From Histoplasma ohiense (Eukaryota; Ascomycota; Eurotiomycetes; Onygenales; Ajellomycetaceae), in the NCBI GenBank assembly GCA_017607445.1, contig JAEVHH010000003.1, positions 6,448,001 to 6,512,000 on the forward strand: a stretch of 64,000 nucleotides of DNA, read 5' to 3'. The notes under the pieces are model-generated. The model was given only the letters and a program-made list of their open reading frames with translations. It ran no database searches and was not told where the DNA came from. Shown piece after piece: positions 48,001 to 60,176 of the stretch. Positions within the stretch are counted from its first letter, which is position 1. Each line of letters begins with the position of its first letter. The position numbers and the translations under genes were made by a program.

Positions 48001-48724
48001 CAACTGGAGCAATCTGCTGCTACATGCTGAGATTGTGATTAATGGTTGAGATTCCACTACAACAGATGTAAGCTCATTTTTTCTTCTATATGAATACAAC
48101 TTAGAGATTCTGGACTTCTCTGAGACTCTCTGAGAAACTGTGTACACCCACAGCTCCATACAGACAGCAGAGAACATTGTGAGCAAGTTGAAGAAAGTCT
48201 GTGAATGAGCAGAAGCTTCAATGATTAGTGTTCAGTAAGATTATGAGAATCAAGCAAACATCAGAAGAAGTTCTGTGATCTGATATCATGTAGAAGACAA
48301 AGTCTGACTGAATTTCAAGAACATAAGAACAGACCACTTCTTGTGTATACTAGATTACCACCATGCCAAGTATACAGTGAAGGAAGTGCTAGGCACACAC
48401 AATTATCAACTCAACACCCTGCCTGACATTCATGATGTCTTTCATACAAACCTGCTCCGACCCACAGCTGAGGATCCATTCCCCTCACAGAGAACCTCTG
48501 ATTGACAGCCACCTGCCATTATAGAAGAAGACAATGAACTCAAGTGGGAAATCAAAGCAATCCTTGACAATAGAATCAACCACTGCTGCTGCAAATATCT
48601 TGTCAAATGGATAGAATACAATCATCTGATCTGGGAACCTGTGTCTGTCTTGGAGGACACCGCCGCCCTCGACACCTATGAGTCCTCACTCACTCTGGCA
48701 GAGAGGGATAATGTGATGGGTTAG
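45092..48724 (+). pseudogene. pol: B6 pol (degenerate)
   Basis: 3633 nt ending TAG 48722-48724. Protease MIDSGFLHYTLID at about 45206-45245. The first 206 codons from 45146 are open. RT about 45860-46500, with YxDD reading YMND (about 46280). RNase H about 46640-47090. Integrase about 47420-48090: SDRDSQF kept, third acidic residue ETDEATE near 47925. Chromodomain about 48570-48650 (WEPVSVLED). Stops are TGA. Confidence 0.91.
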
Positions 48725-49245
48725 TATCTGTTAGTAATTAACTTATGCAATCAACTCTCCTTCTGCATCCACTTGTTTCTGACTGTTGTGATCTTGTGTA
48801 ATTCTCAATGTTCTTTCACTCCATGCTCTGCACTTGTATAGTCTCTAATAATTCTTCTGTGTAGCTTCTTACATTCCTCTGCTCTGTGTTTCATGCTTGT
48901 GTAGTCTCTAATGATTCTTCTGCATAGCTTCTTACATTCTCCCACTCTGTGTTCCACACTTGTGTAGTCTCTAATGATTCTTCTGTGTAGCTTTCAATGA
49001 TTCTCCTGTCTCATGTTCCACACTCGCGTAGCTTCTAATGATTCTTATATATATCTCTTAATGTTCTTCTGCTCTGCACTCCACTGTGGAGCAGCTTCTG
49101 ATATTCTTCCACTCTGAACTTTCCTCTATAAGAACCCTCTTTGTATGACCTTTTCTTCTGATTTCTTTTCTCTTTCTTTCCTTAATCAATTCGTAATCTG
49201 TAATTAGAATAGTACCAAATCGTTAATCGAAGTACGCCCGTTACA
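48712..49245 (+). repeat. B6 3' LTR
   Basis: 534 bp, ends ATCGAAGTACGCCCGTTACA, followed by AGCAG. Confidence 0.94.
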
Positions 49246-49250
49246 AGCAG

Positions 49251-49519
49251 TGGTGATTTCCCTTGAGAACCACACTATAGCCTCATCATGAATGATCATA
49301 TGTTGAGTCAGAAGTGAATGTGCAGCTCAGTAAAATCCTTTTCAATGAGCTGAGTCTTCTCAAGAGTTGCCATCTGAATTCTGTTTTCTTTCTCTCTGTG
49401 TATATAGAAATCTCTTCAGTGTAGCACATCTTCATGCTCTTTGAAAGGCTTCTGAAACACAGACACTGCCCGTGTGTTCTCCGAGACATTAAATCAATAC
49501 AAACAAACAAACAAACAAA
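49251..49519 (+). other. Retroposon 3' segment with (AAAC)n tail
   Basis: 269 bp continuing the segment at 42878-43169. The last bases are five AAAC-type units from 49499. Contains CpGs (GCCCGTGTG, TCCGAG). Minus-strand openings here run into B5 and are not supported as a gene. Confidence 0.7.
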
Positions 49520-49653
49520 GCAATGATAGACAGTGATTTCCTTCATTACACTCTTATAGACATTCAGCTGATTGAGAAGCATAAGCTTCAGTGTATCCTC
49601 TTTCTCAAACTGTGTAAACTCAGTGAATTTGACAGCCTCAGAGAATCTGCCTC

Positions 49654-49924
49654 TGTAATAGACGCAACGGAGATATCTATATTAGAAAATAGCTATGTGG
49701 CGATAGAAGAACACAGAACACGCCAGAATTAATGAGAAGAGACATAGCACACAGCATCATAGACAGCTGTAGTGTGTGGTGGTCGCCTATATAATGCTCA
49801 CTGATATCTGTAGATATTAGAAGATCAGTGATTAGCTTTGAATAATAGAGATTGCTACCTTCTTAACATTCTACATGTGTACTTCACACTACTCTCATAA
49901 TTATACCAACAACCATCTCTTACA
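49654..49924 (+). repeat. C 5' LTR
   Basis: TGTAATAGACGC... to ...CATCTCTTACA. TATA box TATATAA at 49789; 38 nt further is AGTGATTAG (49827-49835), an exact 9-nt complement of the primer site. Confidence 0.94.
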
Positions 49925-49927
49925 ATT

Positions 49928-49936
49928 CTAATCACT
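49928..49936 (+). promoter_or_regulatory. C putative self-priming primer binding site
   Basis: CTAATCACT, three bases after the LTR, complementary to 49827-49835. The surrounding bases (TTCTAATCACTC) resemble the A site, suggesting common descent. Confidence 0.62.
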
Positions 49937-50029
49937 CTAAACTTTATTTGAGTGGTCTGTTGTTACACACACCTACAATAAAGCATGCAACATTAGTTAA
50001 AACACACAACATTAGTTAAAACACACAAG

Positions 50030-51088
50030 ATGATTTCAACACATGCAAGATCTCTTGAAAACCAATCTGAATCTTCTACTGCCTCTGATGATCACAATGT
50101 GTGTTTGCAACAGTTGAATGATCAAATTCATGAATGAGAGCAGCAATTAGCTATTCTGCATGCACAACAGCAGCTCAATGAGTTGGAAGCACAGATTTGT
50201 GGAGATACTCTCATTGAGCCTCAATTAATTCAGAATATCACCACAGAACTGCTGCAAAATCGATCTGTGAATGATATAGATGATGATAATGAAACATCAC
50301 TGAGGTTGAAGATTAAGAACTATTATCAAGAAAAAAATATGTTAGAATTCAAGAACTATAAAGATCACATGTTGACTCTCTTTACACACCACCACTGATA
50401 TTATTGAAAGAAAGAACACAAGATAAATGATGCTAAACTCTACCTTGACACTCATGTTAAGCAGAAGTGGTTGAATTTTGTATCATTGTATGAGAGATGT
50501 GGAGGAGCAACACTGTTGACTTTTGACAATATGTTATCACACCTAGAAATGCAAATTAACAATCCACAGAACCAGCACTGATTGACAAGTCAAAAGTTTC
50601 AAGATACAAAGCAACAAGAATGACAATCAATACACAATTTCTCTAAATATCTCAAAGACTGAGAATACTACTTACTCTCATATAGTGAAGAACAAAGAAT
50701 GGATAACTTGTATAGTAAGATGTTGAAGATATTACACACTGAACTCAATCATCAAAATCAAGAGCCTCAAAACTATGAAGAGTTGCTTTGAACTCTACAG
50801 ACTCTCAAGAAAAATATGTCAGAGTGACAGTATGCTATTCACAAAGAAAGACCTGCAATATTTGTAGAGAATCAGTGTCATTCTGATAAATCTAGCAACT
50901 GTCAGAACAAGAGGAAATGAGAGGAACAAATGAGTTCAACTGAACAAATCAAGAAAGATAAATATAACTGAATGAAGGAGTGTTCTCACTGCCATAAGAA
51001 GGGTCATGTTGCAAATGATTGTTGGATGTTACACTTCAAAAAGCACAACCAAGTTCAACAAGCAAAAAACCAGCAATTTCAATTGTAG
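50030..51088 (+). pseudogene. gag: C gag (352 codons, degenerate)
   Basis: ATG 50030 to TAG 51086-51088. Gln-rich N-terminal coil (about 50095-50200), capsid region, then the CCHC knuckle CSHCHKKGHVANDC (50981-51022) followed by a Gln/Lys-rich tail. Internal stops are TGA (for example 50135 and 50396). The slippery heptamer is 16 nt before the gag stop. Confidence 0.87.
51064..51070 (+). promoter_or_regulatory. C gag-pol -1 frameshift heptamer
   Basis: A-AAA-AAC in the gag frame (GCA AAA AAC), with pol open in -1. Same heptamer as in family A, although the surrounding sequence has diverged. Confidence 0.68.
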
Positions 51089-54000
51089 AAGCAGCTGCTG
51101 CATTGAGAATATGAACAACTAGACTACAAGATAAACAATTATTGACAATGAATATATGAATGCTGACAGAAGCAGAATGGTCAATGATGTGGACACTAGT
51201 GGATTCTGACACAGATGTGAACTTTGTGTCCCACATCTGGGCATCAAAATATTTCTCAAAGACAGAAGGTAAATCAAAAGTAGTGGAAGCAGTTGATAAT
51301 CATAAGATTAAATCATATGAACAACAAAGAGCTGCAATGAAGATTATCAATGATGAACACATTCTTCAAGAAGAATTCCACCATTTCAAAGAGGCTGACA
51401 TTAGCAGATATGATGTAATTTTGAGCATGCCATAATTGAAAGCTGTGAACTCTGATATTGACTGGGTGCAAAGATGCTGAATCTATAGAAAAGTATTGAA
51501 TATTAACCATGTACATCTGAATACTGTTAAAGAATTCACAACACTAATTGATGATGGCAATATTATATTCACTGTCTTATCATTACAAGCTGCGAGTGCA
51601 GCAACTGAGCCAAATATCTCAGATGATTATAAAAATTATCTTGATGTATTTCAAGAAGACATATCTGATGCAGAACATGCATCTCATGATCATATCATAG
51701 AGCTCAAATCTGGCAAGAAACCCTCATACTGACTGATATATAACTTATCACCTCAAGAACTCTCTGTCCTCTGAGAATATATCAAAAAGATGTTAGAGAA
51801 GAATTGGATATGTCTATTCAAGAGCTCAGCCAGCACATCAGTGTTATTTGCACTGAAGAAAGATGGAACTCTGCATCTTTGTGTGGATTATTGAGGATTG
51901 AATGAAATAACAGTCAAGAATTGATATCCACTGCTCTTGATAAGTGAAATACTTGATAGATTAGCAGATGCCAAAATATATACACAACTGAACCTTAGAG
52001 ACACATATCATAAAATTCACATACAAGCAGAGAATGAATGAAAAACAGCATTTTGAACACAATATGAACACTTTGAATATCTAGTCTTATCTTTTGGGCT
52101 AACCAATGCCTCTGTGACCTTTCAATCTTATATCAACAAAGCCCTCAGTGATCTTTTAGATGTATATTGCATGGCTTATCTTGATGATATCATAATCTAT
52201 TCAAACACACTTGATGAACATGTCGTCCATGTTAAGATGTGCTGGAACGGTTAAGGTGATGGAGACTATATGCCAAACTTAGTAAGTGTACATTCCACAC
52301 AACAGAAATTGGATTTTTGGGTTTTGTGATTACCATACAGAGCATTACTGTTGAGAAACATCACATCAACACAATTCTAGATTGATCAGAACTGTGAACT
52401 ATAAATGAATTGCAAATATTTCTAGAATTCATCAATTTCTATCATCAATTCATATACAAGTTCTCAATAATAACAGCATCTCTGACCAAATTGTTAAAAG
52501 ATTACAAAACAAAAAGAGGGAAGAATAATGCATCTGTTCAGTTAGATGAAAACTGCAAGCACACAATTTTGCAGTTAAAAGAATGCTTTACAAAAGCACT
52601 GTTGTTGATCCACTTTGATCTGCAGTGAAAACTCTGTATAGAAATGAATGAATCTGATGTTGCAATTGCTGCAGTAATATCACAATTAATGGATAATGAT
52701 CACTGACACCTGATCGCGTTTTGGTCTAGAAAGCTCACAGAAACAGAAAGATGTTATCAAACATATAATCTAGAAATGTTGCTGATTGTAGAAGCTTTCA
52801 GACAATGGCATCACTACTTACATGATAGCAGGCACTCAATAACTGTTTTATCTGATCATGTCAACCTCCAGCACTTCATGACAACAAAGCAGCTAAATGA
52901 ATATCAGATTCACTGAATGGAAATGCTCTCAGTGTTTGATTTTGAAATAGAGCACTGTTCTGAGAAAAATAATCCTGCAGATGCATCAAGTTGTCACTCA
53001 GATTTTGTAAAATATACAGCTCTCTTGACAGAGCTCTCTACTCTGCAAGAGAAGCTGCATAAGAGAATCTTTAAGTCACTAAAGACAAAAGAAAACACAA
53101 AGTTAAATCAATGTGTCAAGATGATGTGAAAAGATCTGCAAGCTAATGAAAATTGTTGAGTGAAGAAGCTCATAGTCATTGATGACAACAATCTCTGCAG
53201 AATAAAAAACACATCTGTGAATGAGAATAAGATTGCAGATGTTATGAGATTAAATCTAGAAACTCTGATGCCACAGATTCTAGCTGTTAAGATATTTGAG
53301 TTCAAGACAGTCTATTGCAAAGAGATAGTCAAATCTATCATTGAACTCTTACTGCAGATTCAGAATAGAGACATCAGCATATCTGAACTTCACAGAAGAC
53401 TAGAGATGAATGACACTAGTGTAGATAATTATTCAATCTGAGCAGTAGATAAAGATGATCTGCTCAGAAAAGATGATAAAGTCTACATACTGCAAGACAA
53501 GACTGTAAGACATGAAATAATGAAAATGAACTACAATGATCTCCAAGATGGCCATTTTGAATGTGACAAAATCATTGAAATGATCAAACACAAGTACTTG
53601 TGGCATGGTATGAGTGATGAGATTGCAGAATATGTGAGAACTTGTGATGTTTGCCAACACATCAAGATACCACAGCACAAGCTGTATGGATTGCTACAAC
53701 CACATTCAGTGCCAGATAAAAAATGGCATACAATTAGCATGGACTTTATTGAAGGTCTGTCAGATAATAAAAAGAGAAGTCAAATCTATAATGCTATTGT
53801 CATATTTGTTGATTTATTCATCAAATGAGTTATAATTGTGTCCACATCTTCAGAGCTAGATGCAGAAGAACTTGTGGACATTATTGTATGAAGAATTGCA
53901 AAGAACTTTGGCCTATCTGTGAACATTATTAGCAACTGAGATTCATTAATAAATAGCAAGTTTTGGTCAACATTGTGTTACCTGCTCCATATCTGATGAA

Positions 54001-54812
54001 AATTATCGACAGCATTCCACCCGCAAACCGACAGCCAGACAGAATGATTGAACCAGGTGATTGAACATTATCTTCACACATATTGCAGCTACCAGTAAGA
54101 TAATTGGATAGAATGAATTCCTCTGGCACAATGAGCATACAACAACACCTTCCACACATTGATAAAAATGACATCATCTGAAGCAATGATCAGCCAACCA
54201 ACTGAACTTTGCATAGACATGGAACCCTCAAGCACAGACACATCAAAATCAGTGATGAAACAAATGGAACAGATGAAGCAAGCAGAGAACAAAATTCAAG
54301 AATGTCTGAAAGTCATCAAAGCAGCTGAGAAAAAGTATTACAATCAGTATCATATATCAAAAAGCTTTAAGATAGAGGACTGAGTAATGCTGCATGCAAA
54401 AAATATATCCACCTTGTGACTCTCACTCAAACTAGATCATTGATTTTTGAGTCTCTTTCAAATAATTGATATCCACAGTACGCAGGTGTACAAACTGAAA
54501 CTCACATCACAATATAAAGAAATTCATTTCATATTCCATGTTTCCCTTCTCAAATCATATCACACACACAACAGACAAATCCCACAAGCAGAACTGATAA
54601 TTATAGACATGCAAGAGAAATGAGAAGTTGAAGCTATATTAGACAAGCATCAGTACCACAGTCAAACACAATATCTTATCAAATGAAAAGATTGTACAGA
54701 CACAGATAATTCTTGAGAATCTGAGGAAAATTTAGTGAACAGTCAGAAGTACTTGAAACAGTTTAATAAAATCTATCAGAAGTCAGTCAGTAAACAAAAA
54801 TGAAGAAGATAA
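51064..54812 (+). pseudogene. pol: C pol with one frameshift (degenerate)
   Basis: Protease LVDSDTDVNFVS (about 51189). RT about 51790-52380: VDY*GLNE, YLDD intact (52178-52189). RNase H about 52620-52990. Integrase: zinc region (GHFE... CDVCQHIK, about 53540-53670), SMDFIEG with first Asp kept (about 53738). Chromodomain EVEAILDKH... QYLIK (about 54625-54760). A single-base deletion between 52239 and 52240 moves the frame; downstream motifs are in the next frame. Stops are TGA at Arg (VDY*GLN, KN*YPL) and Trp (NE*KTAF) sites. Ends TGA 54801 or TAA 54810, about 30 bp from the convergent antisense gene. Confidence 0.9.
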
Positions 54813-54840
54813 TGATAACTGCTGAATATACTTATTCCAC

Positions 54841-55982
54841 TCAGAGATTAAAAAACAGATCTGCCTCAGCTTGGCCAGTGTCATTTGAGAAATTGTCATC
54901 AAGACAAACCTGCTTATTATCCCAGATTTTCTCAACTGACAAAGCACAACATTTCAATGATGACTTGAGAGCTGCAATCAGCAATGTAATCATCAAGATC
55001 TCATCAATCATCATTTCAGCTGAAGTCTCAGAAGAACCATCTCATTGAATCTTCTGAATCTTCACAGCAAAGAATCTAACCATCACAGTCATAGCATTCT
55101 GCAAAATGTTAACATTCAAAACATTCACATCAGCAACAATTAGATCCTCAGCAGTGTTGATAACTGTCTGAGTCAATTCAACAGCATCCACTGACATCTA
55201 ATAGAAAGTTAATATTATATACTGTAAAAATATTTGTTTTGAATAATAACTTACTGAAATGCAGATGTGCTTCATCACTGAGCAGTGCTTGCATTTTTTG
55301 CATCAACCCTCAACAGACTCACAATGATGGTGGGGGGATATTGTCAAATGTCAAATACAACAACAGCAATATACTGCTGTGTTTCTTTCTAACACTTCAA
55401 CAAGACTGTCCACTTCCTCATCTTCATCTACATTATCAGTCAACTCAAATAACATACCAAGATCTTGGCCCAGCAAGGATGACATCAATGTAATAGCAGA
55501 ACATGAAAACACACTTTCTGAAACACTGCTATGATCAAATACCACACTCTGCTGTGACAACAGATCATCAGAGTTCATATAGAATTCTAGAACCCCATCT
55601 GTGTTCTCATAGATCTGCACATCAAGTACAAACCTTGCAACAGCAGTTTGATACATGGCAAATCTCTCATTCAAAACTTCATCAGAGAGCAGCATCTTGT
55701 GAAATTCATTGATCAAAGATTGATCAGTTTCATGAAAGTGCTCAGACATCTATAACTCATTAGTACTCTTAACAATCTCAGTTTAAGAAAACTTACAGCA
55801 GCACAACTTCTATTTGATATATAGCAGATATGACAGTATATTCATTCATCATTCACAAAGCAAGAATATACTGAAGGATTCTGCAACCTCTCCAGACAAC
55901 TCAAGCAAATGCTCTCAATGGCAGACAGTATATCACTCTTCATAGACTCCAAACCAGCAACAGAAACAGCTGGTTCTGACAT
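54841..55982 (-). pseudogene. C antisense three-exon gene with two six-Cys modules
   Basis: Exons on the minus strand: 55982-55797 (186 nt), 55749-55255 (495 nt) and 55197-54841 (357 nt), all phase 0, total 1038 nt (345 aa plus TGA stop). Introns of 47 nt (GTAAGT...TACTAATG...TATAG) and 57 nt (GTAAGT...TATTAG). Exon 1: Cys 26, 29, 41, 50, 53, 60. Exon 2: Cys 128, 131, 143, 153, 156, 163 of that exon. Both modules end two codons before their intron. Exon 2 also has a helical N-terminus and an acidic run (NVDEDEEVD); exon 3 is hydrophobic and helical. Four internal TGA. Each exon starts with ATG. Looks like a Zn-binding, possibly DNA-binding protein; function inferred only. Confidence 0.72.
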
Positions 55983-56510
55983 TCTATCATAACTTTAATC
56001 AGTACCAAAACCTTGTTCAAAGAAGGAGGAGAAGCAAAAGCAACAAGAAAGAAAAACAGATGTTGAAGATTGAAATCAATATTGCAATGTTGATCAAAGA
56101 GATTGCAACAACACAAAACTCAACCCAAAATGAAAAACACAATCACACAATCAAAACTTCAAATTTCACAATAAAAATCATATAGAAAGATACAGCATAC
56201 TTTGTTTGATAAATTGATGTATTCTTTTTAAATAAAAAATCATTGATGGTGATGGTGGTGATGATTTTGTTAGAGTATGACTTTTTGGTGTAAAAGTCAA
56301 AGAAAAGGGGTTCAGAAGTTGTGCCTAAATTGTGATTGAACTGCATTGACATTGAAGATGGAAAAACATTCTTCCAAGACAGCAACACTTTGAAATTAAC
56401 CTCAACAATTAATCCAGCTCAATTCTGTGAACTCTATACAATATTAACCATGCAGCACATATTACAAACTTCGCATGTTGCAGTAAGAAGCCCTGAGGAC
56501 CAGGCCTTTG
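55983..56510 (-). other. C region upstream of antisense gene
   Basis: 528 bp between the antisense ATG and the polypurine tract, no supported ORF. By position it holds the antisense gene promoter and 5' leader. Confidence 0.4.
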
Positions 56511-56525
56511 AAGAAGAGAGATAAT
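56511..56525 (+). promoter_or_regulatory. C polypurine tract
   Basis: AAGAAGAGAGATAAT immediately precedes the 3' LTR. Confidence 0.75.
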
Positions 56526-56796
56526 TGTAATAGGCACAACAGAGATATCTATATTAGAAAATAGCTATGTGGTGATAGAAGAACACAGAACACATCAGAA
56601 TTAATGAGAAGGGACATAGCACACAGCACCATAGATGGCTGTAGCGCGTGGTGGTCGTCTATATAATGCTCACTGATATTCATAGATATTAGAAGATCAG
56701 TGATTAGCTTTGAATAATAGAGATTGCTACCTTCTTAACATTCTATATGCGTACTTCACACTACTCCCATAATTATACCAACAACCATCTCTTACA
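56526..56796 (+). repeat. C 3' LTR
   Basis: 271 bp, followed by GCCTC. Confidence 0.94.
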
Positions 56797-59700
56797 GCCT
56801 CCTACAACATGATAAGATTTAATATTGATGTAGAAGAACATAAGAAAAAGAATGTATACACATACAAAATACAAAACCTTGAGTACAATCTAATGCTCAG
56901 TCTATCATGACTCACAGAATTTGAAACCTTGTTGAACACATACAACCACTGCCTCATTTTCTCAGAAGACAACTGTGTTTACAAGAAGGACATCAATAGA
57001 ATCACTGATCTCACTCAGATATCAGTAGAAGTATACAAACTACTAATTCATCAAGTATATGAGAAGAAGAACATTCAAATGTTTGCTGCTAGCATAATGA
57101 ATATCAAAAAAGTGTTAAAAAAGTTAGAACTTGAAGATCTCAAGAAATCATGCAAAAAACTACTCAAATCATACAAAGACTTCACAGACATATTCAATGA
57201 GAAAGAAGCTGAAAAGCTTCTCTCTCACTGAGAACCTGGTATAGATCATACAATCAAACTCATCAAGAAAGACAGTAAGAATTCACAACCACTCTGAGAT
57301 TCTCTCTACAGCATATCACACAACAAACCTCTCATTCTATGAAAAACACTCAATGAATTACTGAACAAAGACTTCATTCATATTAGCAACTCATTCACTG
57401 CAGTACTTATACTGTTTGCAAAGAAATCAGAAGAAGACTTACAATTCTGCATCAACTATCAAGAACTCAACAAGATTATACAGAAGAACTGATACTCTCT
57501 CTCACTCATCAATGAAACACTCAAATGAATAGAAAAAGTAAAATGATTTACAAAGCTTGACATCTCCACAGTCTTCTATAAGATAAGAATTAATGAAGAT
57601 GATGAATGGCTAACTGCTTTTTGTATATATTATGAATTATATGAATGAACAGTGACCCTCTTTGGATTAGTGAATGCTCTGAGTATGTTTCAGAAATACA
57701 TTAACTGAGCTCTATGAGATCTGCTTGATAAGATTATCTTAGTGTACATGAACAATATTCTGATCTTCACTGATGGATTGCTCACTGAGCATCATAAGTA
57801 TGTACAACAAATGCTTGACTGCCTATGAAAAGCTGGACTGTAAGTGGACATTGACAAATGCAACTTTGAGACCAAGTCTACAATCTATCTAGAATTCATC
57901 ATCAAAGCTGAAAAAGGTGTATGCATGGATTCTAAGAAGGTGGAAGCAATTCTCAACTGAGAGACATCAGTCTCAGTAAAAGAGACTAGAAGCTTTCTAG
58001 AGTTTATCAACTTTTATTGAAGATTTATCAAAGACTTCTCTGATATTGTATGACCACTGATGAATCTGATTCAGAAAGACACTGTATTTCAATGAACTGA
58101 CAAAGTAAATGCAGCATTTAAAAAGCTGAAGCATATGTTCACAAGCATCTCAATGCTGCAATCATTTGATTCAGATAAGCATACAATTCTCAAAACAGAC
58201 ACCTCAAATTATGTAGTAGATGAGACACTGATGCAATATAACAATGAAGATGTTCTACAATCTTATGTCTTCATCTTGAAAAAGATGTCACTCACTGAAT
58301 GCAACTATGAGATCTATAACAAGAAGCTTCTAGCAATTATATAATGTCTTGAAGAATGAGAATCTGAACTTATGAGTGTTGAGAGATTTGAGATTGTTAT
58401 CAATCATAAGAATCTAGAGTACTTCACAATCATTCATAAACTCACTGAGAGATATATGTGTTGATCATTATTTCTTAGCTGTTTTTCATTCACAATTTGT
58501 TATTGATCTGAAGTAGAGAACACTCTTGTGAATGCTCTGTTCTGCTGAGAATAAAATATATCATCTGATGACTTAGATGACAGATGGAAACACTGAGAGT
58601 ATTGATTAATCAACTCCACAATCATAGAAAGTTCTATACAATCAGATGAACTCTGTGTACATATCAATCAGTTCTGAGCTCAAGAACCCTCACTCAAAGA
58701 ACAATGAAGACTAGTGACAGAAGCAGATGAATTCTGACAGCAAGCTGCTGAAGCTGTATGAAGTAAAGTATCTTGATTCCCCACAGATGTATACTCAAGA
58801 ATGAATATCTCAGCATGTTCAATCAACAATAACAACTGCTTACACTTTTGAGATAGATGATGAGTCTCTGATTCAGAATCTCTATGAACACAGATCATGC
58901 AAGAAATTCATGACTCATCAATGACTAAGCAGTCAGAATGCAAAATTATGTACAACATTGTCATCTGAGAATTCTACTGATCAGATATGTTGAAAGATAT
59001 ACACTGATTTATACACAACTGTGATTGCTGTAACTCAGTGATAATATGATATGAACACTGAAAAGAGATGCTGAAGCCTCTATCTGTCTCTGACTGAACT
59101 TGATGTAATATAGCTATTGATTTTGCAGTTTCTTTATTCAAAAGTGGAGATTCTATGAACATTCTAGTCATTGTTGATCAACTCAGTAAGAATGTAATAC
59201 TACAACTCTGTGACAAGATGAATACTGAAGTAGTTGCAGATGTCTTTGTCAGAAATCTGTTCTATCATATACACAGTCTGTCTTCATTTATTGTGTCAGA
59301 TAGAGACAGTCAATTCATCAGCACACTCTGAGTCTGTGTATGTCAATTATTAAGAATCAAATGAAAGTTATCAACAGCATATCACTCAGAGACTGATGAA
59401 GCTACTGAAAGAATGATATAAATAATAAAGATCATTCTCTGTAAATTCTGCAATTATATATAAGACAACTAAAGCAATCTGCTGTCACACACTGAGATTG
59501 TGATTAATGATTGAGATTCTGCTATGACAGATGTAAGCTCATTCTTTCTTCTATATAGATAGAACTTAGAGATTCTGAACTTTTCTGAGACTCTCTGAGA
59601 AACTGTGTACATCTGCAGTCTTATACAGACAGCAGAGAACATTGTGAGTAAGCTGAAGAAAGTCTGTCAATGAACAGAAGCTTCAATGATCAGCACTCAG

Positions 59701-60176
59701 CAAAATTATAAGAATCAAATGAACATCAGAAGAAGTTCTGCAATCTGATATTATGTAGAAGACAAAGTCTGACTGAATCTCAAGAACATAAGAATGAATC
59801 ACCTCTTACATACACTAGATTACCATCACATCAAGTATACAGTGAAGAAAGTGCTAGACATACATGATTATTGACTCAACATTCTGTCTAACATTCACAA
59901 TATCTTTCATATGAATCTGCTCTGACTCACAGCTGAGGATTCATTCCTCTCACAGAGAATCTTCAATTGACAGCTACTCATCATTGTAGAAGAAGACAAC
60001 AAACTTGAGTGAGAAATTGAAGCAATTCTTAACAATAGAACCAACCACTGCTGCTGTGAATATCTTGTCAAATGAATAGAATATGATTGTTCAATCTGAG
60101 AACCCACATTCACCTTGGAGGACACCACCACTCTTGACATCTACAAGTCCTCACTTACTCTGATAGAGGGGGATAA

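Larger units (their letters stand above)
43170..49245 (+). mobile_element. B6: complete family B element, 6076 bp
   Basis: 534-bp LTRs 43170-43703 and 48712-49245, flanked by AGCAG (43165-43169, 49246-49250). Gag 1014 nt and pol 3633 nt. Confidence 0.95.
34721..49519 (+). mobile_element. Non-LTR retroposon or retrocopy, about 1.26 kb, carrying A2 and B6
   Basis: Segments 34721-35423, 42878-43169 and 49251-49519 join into about 1264 bp once A2 and B6 and their duplications are removed. It is flanked by a 13-bp direct repeat GCAATGATAGACA (34708-34720, 49520-49532) and ends in an (AAAC)n tail. A variable longer target duplication with a simple 3' tail is the mark of target-primed reverse transcription. 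It has no LTR. No RT domain is visible, so it is either a 5'-truncated LINE, a SINE-like element or a processed copy of a host RNA. Confidence 0.75.
49654..56796 (+). mobile_element. C: complete family C Ty3/gypsy chromovirus, 7143 bp
   Basis: 271-bp LTRs 49654-49924 and 56526-56796, flanked by GCCTC (49649-49653, 56797-56801). Gag and pol belong to the same group as A but are clearly diverged. The only copy in the window. LTRs differ at roughly 20 sites, all transitions. Confidence 0.95.

Noticed and set aside
49286..49582. Minus-strand 98-codon ORF at the retroposon 3' end
   Set aside because: It runs through the (AAAC)n tail and target duplication into B5 protease on the wrong strand.
1866..54812. 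TGA recoded as Trp in the nuclear code
   Set aside because: TGA appears at conserved Arg sites (VDYRGLN, NRYPL) as well as Trp sites, which a single reassignment cannot explain. C to T decay of CGA and G to A decay of TGG fit both.
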